Assembly: GCF_030272895.1 (NCBI RefSeq)
Contig: NZ_JALRNF010000039.1
Coordinates: 3,910-67,909, forward strand
Direction: 5' to 3'
DNA: 64,000 bases
Origin: Pseudomonas sp. BGr12
GTDB taxonomy: Bacteria; Pseudomonadota; Gammaproteobacteria; Pseudomonadales; Pseudomonadaceae
Numbering within the stretch: position 1 is the first letter of the stretch; each line of letters begins with the position of its first letter. The position numbers and the translations under genes are program-made. Under the pieces are notes generated by a model. It saw only the letters and a program-made list of their open reading frames with translations, did not search any database and was not told where the DNA came from. Positions 8,472 through 17,200 of this stretch are shown here, piece after piece.

Positions 8472-9893
8472 ATGCCAGTCGGCAACCATCCTTCTCACGG
8501 TGAGACCGTCCAGGGCGGCCCACTCAAGCGAGAACTCGGCGAACGGCACATTCGCCTGATGGCGCTGGGCGCCTGTATCGGCGTCGGCCTGTTCCTCGGC
8601 TCGGCCAAGGCGATCGAAATGGCCGGTCCGGCCATCATGCTGTCCTACATCATCGGCGGCCTGGCGATCCTGGTGATCATGCGCGCCCTCGGTGAAATGG
8701 CCGTCCATAATCCCGTTGCAGGCTCCTTCAGCCGTTACGCCCAGGACTACCTCGGCCCGCTGGCGGGCTTCCTCACCGGTTGGAACTACTGGTTCCTGTG
8801 GCTGGTGACCTGCGTGGCGGAAATCACTGCGGTGGCCATCTACATGGGCATCTGGTTCCCTGACGTACCACGCTGGATCTGGGCCCTGGCGGCCCTGGGC
8901 AGCATGGGCGCGATCAACCTGATCGCGGTCAAGGCCTTCGGTGAGTTCGAGTTCTGGTTCGCCCTGATCAAGATCGTCACCATCATTGCCATGGTCCTGG
9001 GTGGTATCGGCATCATCGCCTTCGGCTTCGGCAACGACGGTGTGGCGATGGGCATTTCCAACCTGTGGAGCAATGGCGGCTTCATGCCCAATGGTATGAC
9101 CGGCGTGCTGATGTCGCTGCAGATGGTGATGTTCGCCTACCTGGGCGTAGAAATGATCGGCCTGACCGCCGGTGAAGCGCGCAACCCGCAAAAAACCATT
9201 CCACAGGCCATCGGCTCGGTGTTCTGGCGCATCCTGCTGTTCTATGTCGGTGCGCTGTTCGTGATCCTGTCGATCTACCCCTGGAACGAAATCGGCAGCC
9301 AGGGCAGCCCGTTCGTGATGACCTTCGAGCGTCTGGGCATCAAGACCGCCGCCGGCATCATCAACTTCGTGGTGATCACCGCGGCGCTGTCGTCCTGCAA
9401 CGGCGGCATCTTCAGCACCGGGCGCATGCTCTACAGCCTGGCGCAGAACGGCCAGGCCCCGGCCACCTTCGCTCGTACCTCGAGCAACGGTGTGCCGCGC
9501 AATGCGCTGCTGCTGTCCATCGCCGCCTTGCTGCTGGGCGTGCTGGCCAACTACCTGGTACCGGAGAAGGTCTTCGTCTGGGTCACCGCCATTGCCACCT
9601 TCGGCGCGATCTGGACCTGGGTGATGATCCTGCTGGCCCAGCTCAAGTTCCGTGCCGGCCTGTCCACCGCCGAGCGCCAGGCGCTCAAGTACCGCATGTG
9701 GCTGTGGCCGCTGAGCTCCTACCTGGCGCTGGCGTTCCTGATCCTGGTGGTCGGCCTGATGGCCTACTTCGAGGAAACCCGCGTGGCCCTGTACGTCGGC
9801 CCGGCGTTCCTGGTCCTGCTGACCGTGCTGTATTTCGTGTTCAAGCTGTCGCCCAAGGCTGACAACGCCCAACTGGCACGTTCCGCGTCCTGA
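8472..9893 (+). CDS. amino acid permease (APC superfamily, ProY/AroP type)
   Basis: Inner-membrane amino acid-proton symporter of 473 residues with about 12 membrane spans. The APC signature near the N-terminus is clear (residues 20-60, LGERHIRLMALGACIGVGLF then IIGGLAILVIMRALGEMAVH). PVAGSFSRYAQDYLGPLAGF and GWNYWFLWL match the proline/aromatic/histidine permease group; the exact substrate cannot be read from sequence. It is monocistronic, followed at once by a REP palindrome that would serve as terminator. The long leader with a possible attenuator hints at substrate-dependent control. Confidence 0.85.
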   Translation: MPVGNHPSHGETVQGGPLKRELGERHIRLMALGACIGVGLFLGSAKAIEMAGPAIMLSYIIGGLAILVIMRALGEMAVHNPVAGSFSRYAQDYLGPLAGFLTGWNYWFLWLVTCVAEITAVAIYMGIWFPDVPRWIWALAALGSMGAINLIAVKAFGEFEFWFALIKIVTIIAMVLGGIGIIAFGFGNDGVAMGISNLWSNGGFMPNGMTGVLMSLQMVMFAYLGVEMIGLTAGEARNPQKTIPQAIGSVFWRILLFYVGALFVILSIYPWNEIGSQGSPFVMTFERLGIKTAAGIINFVVITAALSSCNGGIFSTGRMLYSLAQNGQAPATFARTSSNGVPRNALLLSIAALLLGVLANYLVPEKVFVWVTAIATFGAIWTWVMILLAQLKFRAGLSTAERQALKYRMWLWPLSSYLALAFLILVVGLMAYFEETRVALYVGPAFLVLLTVLYFVFKLSPKADNAQLARSAS

Positions 9894-9900
9894 TGTAACA

Positions 9901-10002
9901 AGCCCGCTCCCGTAGGAGCGGGCTTGCCCCGCGATGAAGCCCGACCGGGCAATACACCTGACGAGTGCTGCGCCCTCGATCGCGGGTCAAGCCCGCTCCC
10001 AC
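9901..10002. repeat. REP pair, likely permease terminator
   Basis: The first copy (9901-9935) is itself a perfect hairpin, AGCCCGCTCC-CGT-... with GGAGCGGGCT, 7 bp after the permease stop. A second, inverted and slightly altered copy lies at 9978-10002. Confidence 0.85.
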
Positions 10003-10138
10003 CGGCCATGGCGACCCTGCTGGCTTGTCGCCCGGTGCATGATGAGACAGTTCAGGCAACTGTCATTTTTATCAGTTTCTCTTCCTGTGTTTCAGACGCA
10101 TGCTACTAACTCCTTACGTCGTAAAGGAGCACCGTCAC

Positions 10139-10495
10139 ATGCCCAAAGCCATGATTGCGACGTTGCTCATCGGCTTCATGAGCGCAGCCCCCGCCAACGC
10201 CGGGACTTGCCCTGCTGCAGCCAGTATCAGCCAGGCGCCGAAGGGCCTCGGATTCTCCTACAGCGCCCCTGGCGGCTGGGAGGGCGAAAGCCCTTCGGCG
10301 GACGAAGGCGACCTGAAGACCTTTACCTTTGCCAATGCCTCGATCAAGTCGGATGCCGTGGTATGCAAGTACAAAGGCGATAACCAATCCAGCATAAGCT
10401 TGACCCTGAAAAAGAGCGTAATGCCGGTTGGCGGCTCCAGTTGGCAAGGGGGGACGTGCGCAGGGTCCGATCCTGCCGAGTGTGCATTCGACTGA
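10139..10495 (+). CDS. small secreted protein, DUF3757-like
   Basis: A 118-residue protein with a clear Sec signal peptide (MPKAMIATLLIGFMSAAPANA, cut near residue 21). The mature part begins GTCPAAASISQAPKG, holds four Cys, and has Gly/Trp-rich segments (APGGWEGESPS). The start of the mature protein with TCP and the W-G pattern resembles DUF3757 proteins of Pseudomonas, whose function is unknown; this assignment is tentative. The ATG is well placed behind AAAGGAG (10122-10128). Confidence 0.6.
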   Translation: MPKAMIATLLIGFMSAAPANAGTCPAAASISQAPKGLGFSYSAPGGWEGESPSADEGDLKTFTFANASIKSDAVVCKYKGDNQSSISLTLKKSVMPVGGSSWQGGTCAGSDPAECAFD

Positions 10496-10547
10496 CCGGT
10501 ATCGGTGTTGCACACCATCGATGCACAGTGCGCTGCCCGCGATGCTG

Positions 10548-10853
10548 TCAAAGCGGGTTCAACGCCCGGTTCTCCAGGGCATCGAGCAAGGCCTCGACCA
10601 GCCCCTTGGCCATCTCCACCGAATGCAGGGTCGACCACAGGAAACCCTTGGCCGATGTGTCGACGCCGTCGAGAGACTTGTACGCAGTGTCGTAGGCACA
10701 ACGCAGGTACAGCGAGGCATGCACCAGCGCGTCGTGCGGGGCGATGCCGGCGTTTACGGAAAAGAGTTGCGGGTGGCCGGCGGCGTAGTCGCCGAAGGGT
10801 TTGCCGAGGGTGGGGTAGAGTGAGGTGGGTGGATCTGGAACGATCTTTTTCAT
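10548..10853 (-). CDS. DUF3077 family protein
   Basis: A 101-residue cytoplasmic protein starting MKKIVPDPP, the hallmark N-terminus of the Pseudomonas-restricted DUF3077 family, with the typical helical core HDALVHASLYLRCAYDTAY and a second helix MAKGLVEALLDALEN. Function unknown; such genes occur in several copies per genome. The start at 10853 follows AGGAG. An open frame continues upstream to 11045, but that stretch folds as a structured leader and is better read as untranslated RNA. Confidence 0.75.
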   Translation of the reverse strand: MKKIVPDPPTSLYPTLGKPFGDYAAGHPQLFSVNAGIAPHDALVHASLYLRCAYDTAYKSLDGVDTSAKGFLWSTLHSVEMAKGLVEALLDALENRALNPL

Positions 10854-11060
10854 TCTGACTCCTGTATGCATAGGAGCTGCTCCGTCCGTTTCCACACGTA
10901 AGGTGGCAGCTGTACGCGGGGTGGAAAACCGAGGCATACAGGAAACTCGGCAGGCCAATAGCCTCCCGCGCACAGCCGCCATAACGGCAAATCCTGAATG
11001 ACTCTCGGGTTTCCACACCCGATCGCTGAACCGAAAGCGACCCACGGAGCCTAGAAGGAC
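10854..11060 (-). ncRNA. structured 5' leader of the DUF3077 gene (candidate cis-acting RNA)
   Basis: The leader contains a long inverted repeat: 10903-10924 pairs with 10962-10982 with about 17 matches over 20 positions. Its loop carries a second perfect stem, CCGAG (10929-10933) with CTCGG (10946-10950). A further small hairpin, CGGGT...ACCCG, lies near 11006-11021, and GGAGC-A-GCTCC precedes the ribosome site. G-U-compatible changes in the long stem are what one expects of a selected RNA. Function unknown; control of the downstream gene is an inference. Confidence 0.5.
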
Positions 11061-11166
11061 CGGTTTCCGAGGGCAATCAGAACGGGATCGACAGACGCGG
11101 TAGGGTATTTCCTAGGACCAAAATTGACCAGCCTGAAAACATCCGGAAGTAACAATGCGCCCCTCG
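11061..11166. other. intergenic, nothing recognised
   Basis: Between the DUF3077 leader and the REP pair I see no gene. It probably holds the promoter of the minus-strand leader transcript, but I could not assign -35 and -10 boxes with confidence. Confidence 0.3.
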
Positions 11167-11237
11167 GTAGGAGCGGGCTTGCCCCGCGATGCGATGTGCC
11201 AGACATACCGCTATCGCGGGGCAAGCCCGCTCCTACA
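11167..11237. repeat. REP pair overlapping the opgC stop codon
   Basis: Inverted REP copies lie at 11167-11190 and 11213-11237. The TAG stop of the OpgC-like gene (11233-11235) falls inside the outer part of the REP arm, CCTACA, so the repeat touches the coding end. Confidence 0.85.
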
Positions 11238-12360
11238 GGGGGACCTGCACCGGCATGGGCTTGTTCAAGCGCTTGTTCAGGTCCAGCCAGGCAGCCAGCA
11301 ACACCATCAACCCCACCCCTGCCAATGCAGTGAGCAACTGCATCGACCAGTGCTCATCGGCCAGGGCATTGGCCATGTCTGCCAGGGGCGCGAGCAGCAC
11401 GCCAAAACAGAACACCTCCAGCGAATAACGTCCCATCCGGCAGCTTTGTTGCGCCAGCCAGCCCTCTACCCAGGCGCCACGAGGCAACAGCTTGGCCGTG
11501 CAGTAGGCCAGGGCGAGGAAGTGCAGCAGCCGCGCCGGTGAAAGGTTGGTCTTGCTGATCGGGTACAACCACTCGGCCAGCTGTTTGGGCATCAGCGCAT
11601 CGTGCACGGCGGGCCAGCGCCAGGACAGGGCGATGGCGGCGCACACCAGCAGGTAGGCGGCAGCGCCGATGAACAGCGGCTGGCGCCAGGCCGGGCGAGT
11701 CTCGGCGGTTTGTGCGCGCTGTGAATGGATCGCCGCCGCTCCACCCAGGATGAACAGCAATTGCCAGGCCAGCGGGTTGAAGAACCACACCCCGCCTTCC
11801 TGGGCGGCCAGGTTCCACTGGAACATCGGCGCCAGCAAGTACAGCGCCACCGACAGGCCGACCACGTATTCGACCTTGCGCAGCATCGCCGGCAACACCA
11901 GCGGCAGGCCGAGCAGCAACAGGATGTACAGCGGCAGCGGGTCCATCAGGTTGGGTTTGAAGCGCAGCAGCAGTTCGTCCACCAGCGCCTGTTGCGGGTT
12001 GCTGAGGAAGTAATAGAGGCCCATCTCCTGGATCATGTCGCGGGTCTCGACATGGTTGTTGGCGACGAAAACGATGCCCATCAACAGCACCAGCAGGAAG
12101 ATGTGCACCACATACAGCACCCAGGCCCGGCGCAGGATGCGCACACTGGCCACCAGCCAGCCGTCGCGCAAGGCGATCTTGCCGTAGGCGAGCACGGCGG
12201 CGTAGCCGGCCAGGAACACGAAGATCTCCGCCGCGTCGCTGAAGCCGATATTGCGCACGGTGAGGTTGGCCAGCGGGTTGCCGGGGATGTGGTCCCAGAA
12301 GATGAAGATCAACGCCAGTCCGCGAAAGAAGTCGATGCGATGGTCGCGACCGTTGTTCAT
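11233..12360 (-). CDS. OpgC-like membrane acyltransferase
   Basis: Polytopic inner-membrane protein of 375 residues with about ten hydrophobic helices. The opening RDHRIDFFRGLALIFIFWDH is the OpgC/acyltransferase-3 signature, with RIDFxRG at residues 5-11. The family includes OpgC, which adds succinyl groups to osmoregulated periplasmic glucans in Rhizobium and related bacteria; many Pseudomonas paralogs have no tested substrate. The ATG at 12360 is preferred over a TTG six bases upstream. It is monocistronic, and its stop lies in a REP element. Confidence 0.75.
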   Translation of the reverse strand: MNNGRDHRIDFFRGLALIFIFWDHIPGNPLANLTVRNIGFSDAAEIFVFLAGYAAVLAYGKIALRDGWLVASVRILRRAWVLYVVHIFLLVLLMGIVFVANNHVETRDMIQEMGLYYFLSNPQQALVDELLLRFKPNLMDPLPLYILLLLGLPLVLPAMLRKVEYVVGLSVALYLLAPMFQWNLAAQEGGVWFFNPLAWQLLFILGGAAAIHSQRAQTAETRPAWRQPLFIGAAAYLLVCAAIALSWRWPAVHDALMPKQLAEWLYPISKTNLSPARLLHFLALAYCTAKLLPRGAWVEGWLAQQSCRMGRYSLEVFCFGVLLAPLADMANALADEHWSMQLLTALAGVGLMVLLAAWLDLNKRLNKPMPVQVPL

Positions 12361-12508
12361 GAGCAAAGCCTTGGCCAGGGTGTTTCAGTAGAGGATAGGT
12401 GCCCGCAGGCAAAGGTTGCGCGCCGACCGGGCAGGCCGATCGGCGGCGGGGAGGGTTGCAAGTTTTGTCGGCGAATGCAAAGTCAGGGTATTACCGAATG
12501 TCTCTGCC

Positions 12509-14128
12509 TCAGGCCGCCACCTCGGTATTGGGTTCGAAGCTGTCCGCCCGGGCCATCTGCCACATCCGCGAGTAGAACTCGCCACTGATGTTGCCGCTGA
12601 GCAATTCGCCGGGCTTGAGGAACACATGCATCTGCGAGAACAGCTTGATCTCCGTGGCCGAGACCCGGCGCACCAGGTGTCTGGCCTCCAGTTGCGAAGG
12701 GTGTTCGAGGCCGGCGGCGGCGAGCATTTCGGCCAGTGCCTTGAGGGTGCTGTGGTGGAAGTTGAAGACCCGCTGGGCCTTGTCCGGCACCACCAGGGCG
12801 CGCTGGCGCAGGGCATCCTGGGTGGCGACGCCGGTCGGGCATTTGTTGGTGTGGCAGCTCTGCGACTGGATGCAGCCAATGGCGAACATGAAGCCGCGCG
12901 CGGCGTTGGCCCAGTCGGCGCCGATGGCCAGCACGCTGGCGATGTCGAAGGCACTGACGATCTTGCCGCTGGCGCCCAGCTTGATCTTGTCGCGCAGGTT
13001 CAGGCCCACCAGGGTGTTGTGAACGAACAGCAGGCCTTCGCGCAGGGGCACGCCGATATGGTCGGTGAACTCCACCGGGGCGGCGCCGGTGCCGCCTTCC
13101 TTGCCGTCGATGACGATGAAGTCCGGCAGGATCCCGGTTTCCAGCATGGCCTTGGCGATGCCCATGAACTCCCAGGGGTGACCCAGGCAGAACTTGAAGC
13201 CCACCGGCTTGCCGCCGGACAGCTCACGCAAGCGGGCGATGAACTGCATCATCTCGATCGGGGTGGAGAAGGCGCTGTGGCGGGAGGGTGAAATACAGTC
13301 TTCACCCATGTTCACCCCACGGGTCTCGGCGATTTCGCGGGTGACCTTGTGCTTGGGCAGGATGCCGCCATGGCCCGGCTTGGCGCCCTGGCTCATCTTG
13401 ATTTCGATCATCCGCACCTGGGGGTCGCGGGCCTGTTCGGCAAAACGCTCGGGGTCGAACTGGCCGTCGGCAGTGCGACAGCCGAAGTAACCGCTGCCCA
13501 GCTCCCAGGTCAGGTCTCCGCCGTTTTCGCGGTGATAGGGGCTGATGCTGCCTTCGCCGGTGTCATGGGCAAAGTTGCCCAGTTTGGCGCCCTGGTTCAG
13601 GGCGCGGATGGCGTTGGCGCTGAGCGAGCCGAAGCTCATGGCCGAGATGTTGAACACCGACGCCGAATAGGGCTGGCTACACTGCGGGCCGCCGACGGTG
13701 ACGCGGAACGAGGCTGGGTCGCTCAAGGGCGCCGGGCGCATGGAGTGACCGATGAACTCGAAACCCGACTGGTAGACATCGATCAGGGTGCCGAACGGCT
13801 TGTCGGAGGCTTCGTTCTTGGCCCGGGCATAGACCAGCGAGCGCTGCGCCCGGGAGAAGGGCAGGGCGTCGCTGTCGGCTTCGAGCAGGTACTGGCGGAT
13901 TTCCGGGCGGATGCCTTCGACCAGGTAGCGGATGTTGCCCAGGATCGGGTAGTTGCGCCGTACGGCGTGGCGACTTTGCAACAGGTCGAATACACCGATG
14001 AGGCTGAGGATGGCGGTGGTCAGGGTGAACGGCCACAGCCATTCATGGTGAAGGAAAGGCAGGCTCACCAGGGTGAACAGCACACAGGCGGCAAAAAAGG
14101 CGTAGCGGCTGAGAAGTGACAGGCTCAT
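12509..14128 (-). CDS. FMN-binding glutamate synthase family protein, membrane-anchored
   Basis: A 539-residue protein with two hydrophobic N-terminal helices (residues 7-25 and 30-50), followed by a GltB-type FMN-binding TIM-barrel domain (about residues 140-480). Visible motifs include GAKPGHGGILPKHKV, DGKEGGTGAAP and the Fe-S cysteines of CIQSQSCHTNKCPTG (C-x5-C-x4-C), as in the synthase domain of glutamate synthase. It lacks the glutaminase and GXGXG domains of true GltB, so it is a stand-alone oxidoreductase of unproven substrate. The membrane anchor suggests an electron partner in the membrane. It is monocistronic. Confidence 0.83.
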   Translation of the reverse strand: MSLSLLSRYAFFAACVLFTLVSLPFLHHEWLWPFTLTTAILSLIGVFDLLQSRHAVRRNYPILGNIRYLVEGIRPEIRQYLLEADSDALPFSRAQRSLVYARAKNEASDKPFGTLIDVYQSGFEFIGHSMRPAPLSDPASFRVTVGGPQCSQPYSASVFNISAMSFGSLSANAIRALNQGAKLGNFAHDTGEGSISPYHRENGGDLTWELGSGYFGCRTADGQFDPERFAEQARDPQVRMIEIKMSQGAKPGHGGILPKHKVTREIAETRGVNMGEDCISPSRHSAFSTPIEMMQFIARLRELSGGKPVGFKFCLGHPWEFMGIAKAMLETGILPDFIVIDGKEGGTGAAPVEFTDHIGVPLREGLLFVHNTLVGLNLRDKIKLGASGKIVSAFDIASVLAIGADWANAARGFMFAIGCIQSQSCHTNKCPTGVATQDALRQRALVVPDKAQRVFNFHHSTLKALAEMLAAAGLEHPSQLEARHLVRRVSATEIKLFSQMHVFLKPGELLSGNISGEFYSRMWQMARADSFEPNTEVAA

Positions 14129-14271
14129 GCGGGCTCCTTGCGATGGCGCGGTCAGGCTCAGGGCCTGGGCAATCCTTGACCTTAGCCCGGTTGGGCGCGC
14201 TTGCGCCAGTGCGCAAAGATGAAGCTTTGCGCCGGGTCAGCTGAAGAATGATTCATCGGCAAGCCGGGGAT

Positions 14272-17200
14272 TCACCAAAGCCCCGGCTCGCGGATCAGCC
14301 GGTCACGCACTTCACCCTGTTCCTGCGGATCGACCTGAGGCTCGTAGTGCAGCTTGCCGGCCACCAGGCTCGCGACCGCCACGCCATCGCGGTAGAGCAG
14401 GCGATTGCCGCTCAGGGCCGGCACCTTGGTGCCGGGCAGCAAGGTGCCGACCAGGTTCAACGGGTCGCTGGCGCTGAGGGCGACCAGGGCGCCGTCCGGC
14501 GCCCGCCGGCGCACTTCACGCAGCAACGCCACGGCTTCGGGCAAGGCAAACTGTTCGCCGGCCAGGCCGCTGATGAAGCGCCCGCCACGGATTTCGCCGC
14601 GGGCTTCCAGGCGATGGTAGCAGCGCAGCAGCTCACGCCAGCCGGGCAGCCAGTCGGCCTCACGTTCCAGCAGTCGCCAGCAGATCACGCCATAGCGGCG
14701 CAGCAAGGTACGGGCGATGTGCTCCAGGCTCTCATCGCGGTTGTCGACGGCGCTGGCCTTGCGCAGCAGGGCCCAGCGCCCGGCGTCCTCCATGCCGCCG
14801 AACAGCGGCCCGCGCCCACGGCGATGGCTGCGGCCCTGACGCTTGCTGGCCGGGGTGATCAAGGCGCGCAGGCCGGCGAAGCTGTCGGCGCTGACCAGGC
14901 CGGCGGCCACCAGCTCCTGCAGGGCGGTTTCCAGTTCGCTGGGCAGCAGGTGGGCGTCTTGCACCAGCTCGTCGAAGAACAAGGCGCCGTGTTCGCCCAG
15001 GGCCGTGTGCACGCGCTGCGCCCGGGGGCTCAGGTGTTCGCTGTCCAGGGCCGGGCCGAAGGCGCGCCACAGGTTCAGGCGCGGGCGCGGCAGCAGCACC
15101 AGCGGCGTGCTGCGCAGGGTGCTGCTGGCCGCGACGGGGGCCAGGCGCGCCCAGACGTGCTTGCCGGCGCGGCAGCTCTCGTCCAGCCAGCGCGGGCTGT
15201 AGTCCTTGATCCGGCTGGGCAGCAGATCGCTTTCCCAGGCACTGGCTGCCGCCGGATAGCCCTCGAACCGCTCCAGCACTTCGCTGACTGCTGCCGGACC
15301 TTGCAGGCGTGTGGCGGGCGAAAGGTGCTGCCAGTCGAACAGAAAACGCATGAAGTCCTGCAGGCTGACCGGTTCGATCTCCCGGCGCAGGCGCTTGACC
15401 GTGTAGCGGTGGATGCGTGCCAGCAGATGCCGCTCGCACCATTGCAGGTCCTGTTGGCCCGGGCTGAAGTAGCCGCGCATCACGTAGCCTTCCGTCTCCA
15501 GGCGAACCAGGGCCTGTTCCAGCGCATTGACCGGCAAGCCCAAGGGCGCGGCGATCTGCGCCAGGGTCAGCGGACCGAAGCCACTCAGGCGCGCCCGCAA
15601 TACCTCGACCAGCGCCGTGTCACTGTCCACGGAGTGCTCGAACCCCGGCAGCGGGGGAACATCCGGGGACATGTCAGCCTGCGGATAAACCGCCCGTAGC
15701 ACCATCAGGCGTTCGCGGGCCAGCCACAGGCTGGGCTGTGCAGCAAGGTGCAGGCAAACCGCCCGCCCGGCAGTGGCAAGCTGTGTCAGCCAGGCCTGCC
15801 AGTCGTGATGGGCCTGCACTTCTTCCTGGCTGATACAGGCCAGGCTCATCAGTGCCTCATGCATCTCGTCGCAGCGGCTGGGGGCAGGCCAGGCTTCGGC
15901 ACGTACTGCGCTGATGGCCTCGGGGTCCAGGGCGCCCAGGTCATCACTGCTCTGCACCTCGCTCCAGCGCCGGTTGAGCACGGCCTGGGTGCGGCGTTCT
16001 TCCAGCGGCGCATCGTCGAGAAAGGTGTAGGGCCGGGCATTGAGAATGGCCGCAGCCAGGGGCGAAGGGGCTGGCAGGTCGCGGCTGATCAGGCTGACCT
16101 GGCCCTGCTCGATACGTCGCAGCAAGGCCAGCCAGCCGTCGCAGTCCATGGCCTGGTGCAGGCAGTCGTCGAGGGTTTGCTCCACCAGTGGATGGTCGGG
16201 AATCTGCCGTTCGCCGACGAGGTTTTCCAGACAGGCGATCTGGTCGGGGAACACCGCGGCGATCAGGTCTTCGCTTTTCATGCGCTGGATCTGTGGCGCC
16301 ACCTTGCGTCCGCCGACATAGCGCGGCAAGGCCAGCGCAGTGCCGGCATTCCAGCGCCAGCGCACGCCGAACAAGGGCGCATCGAGCAGGGCCTGGACCA
16401 GGATCGATTCGGCCGTGTTGCTATGCAGATAGCGCCACACCTCGTCCAGGGCGAAGCTGTGGCTGGCCGACAGCGACAGGACGATGGCATCTTCGCTGGC
16501 CGCCGCTTGCAGTTCGAAGTTGAAGGTGCGGCAGAAGCGCTTGCGCAGGGCCAGGCCCCAGGCACGGTTGATGCGGCTGCCGAAGGGGGTGTGGATGATC
16601 AGCTGGGTGCCGCCGGATTCGTCGAAGAAGCGCTCCATGATCAGGGTCGACTGCGAGGGCAGGGCACCGAGCACCTGGCGGGTACGGCTCAGGTAGTCGA
16701 GCAACTGGCCGGCGCTGCCCGGGTCCAGGCCGATCTCTTGTTGCAGCCAGTCGAGCGTCGGCTGCAACCGGCCTGCCGATTCAGCCAGGCGCCGGTCGAT
16801 CTCGCCTTGCAGGCGGGCCACACCGAAGGACAGTTCATCGCTGCGCCCCGGGGCCTCGCCCAGCCAGAACGGAATGCTCGGCGGCAGGCCCCGGGCGTCC
16901 TCGACCCGGACCTTGCCGCTTTCCACCCGCAGGATGCGGTAGGAGGTGTTGCCCAGCTGGAAGATGTCGCCGGCGATGCTCTCCACGGCGAAGTCTTCGT
17001 TGACGCTGCCAATGTTCAGGCCCTGGGGTTCGAGCAGCACGGCATAGTCGGCGTTGTCGGGGATGGTGCCGCCGCTGGTCAATGCGGTCAGCTGGCTGCC
17101 GCGCCGCCCGCGCAGGCTGGCGTTGACTGCATCGCGGTGCAGGTAGGCGCTGCGCACGCCCTGGCGGCCGTTGAAGCCTTCGGCGAGCATGCGCAGCAAG

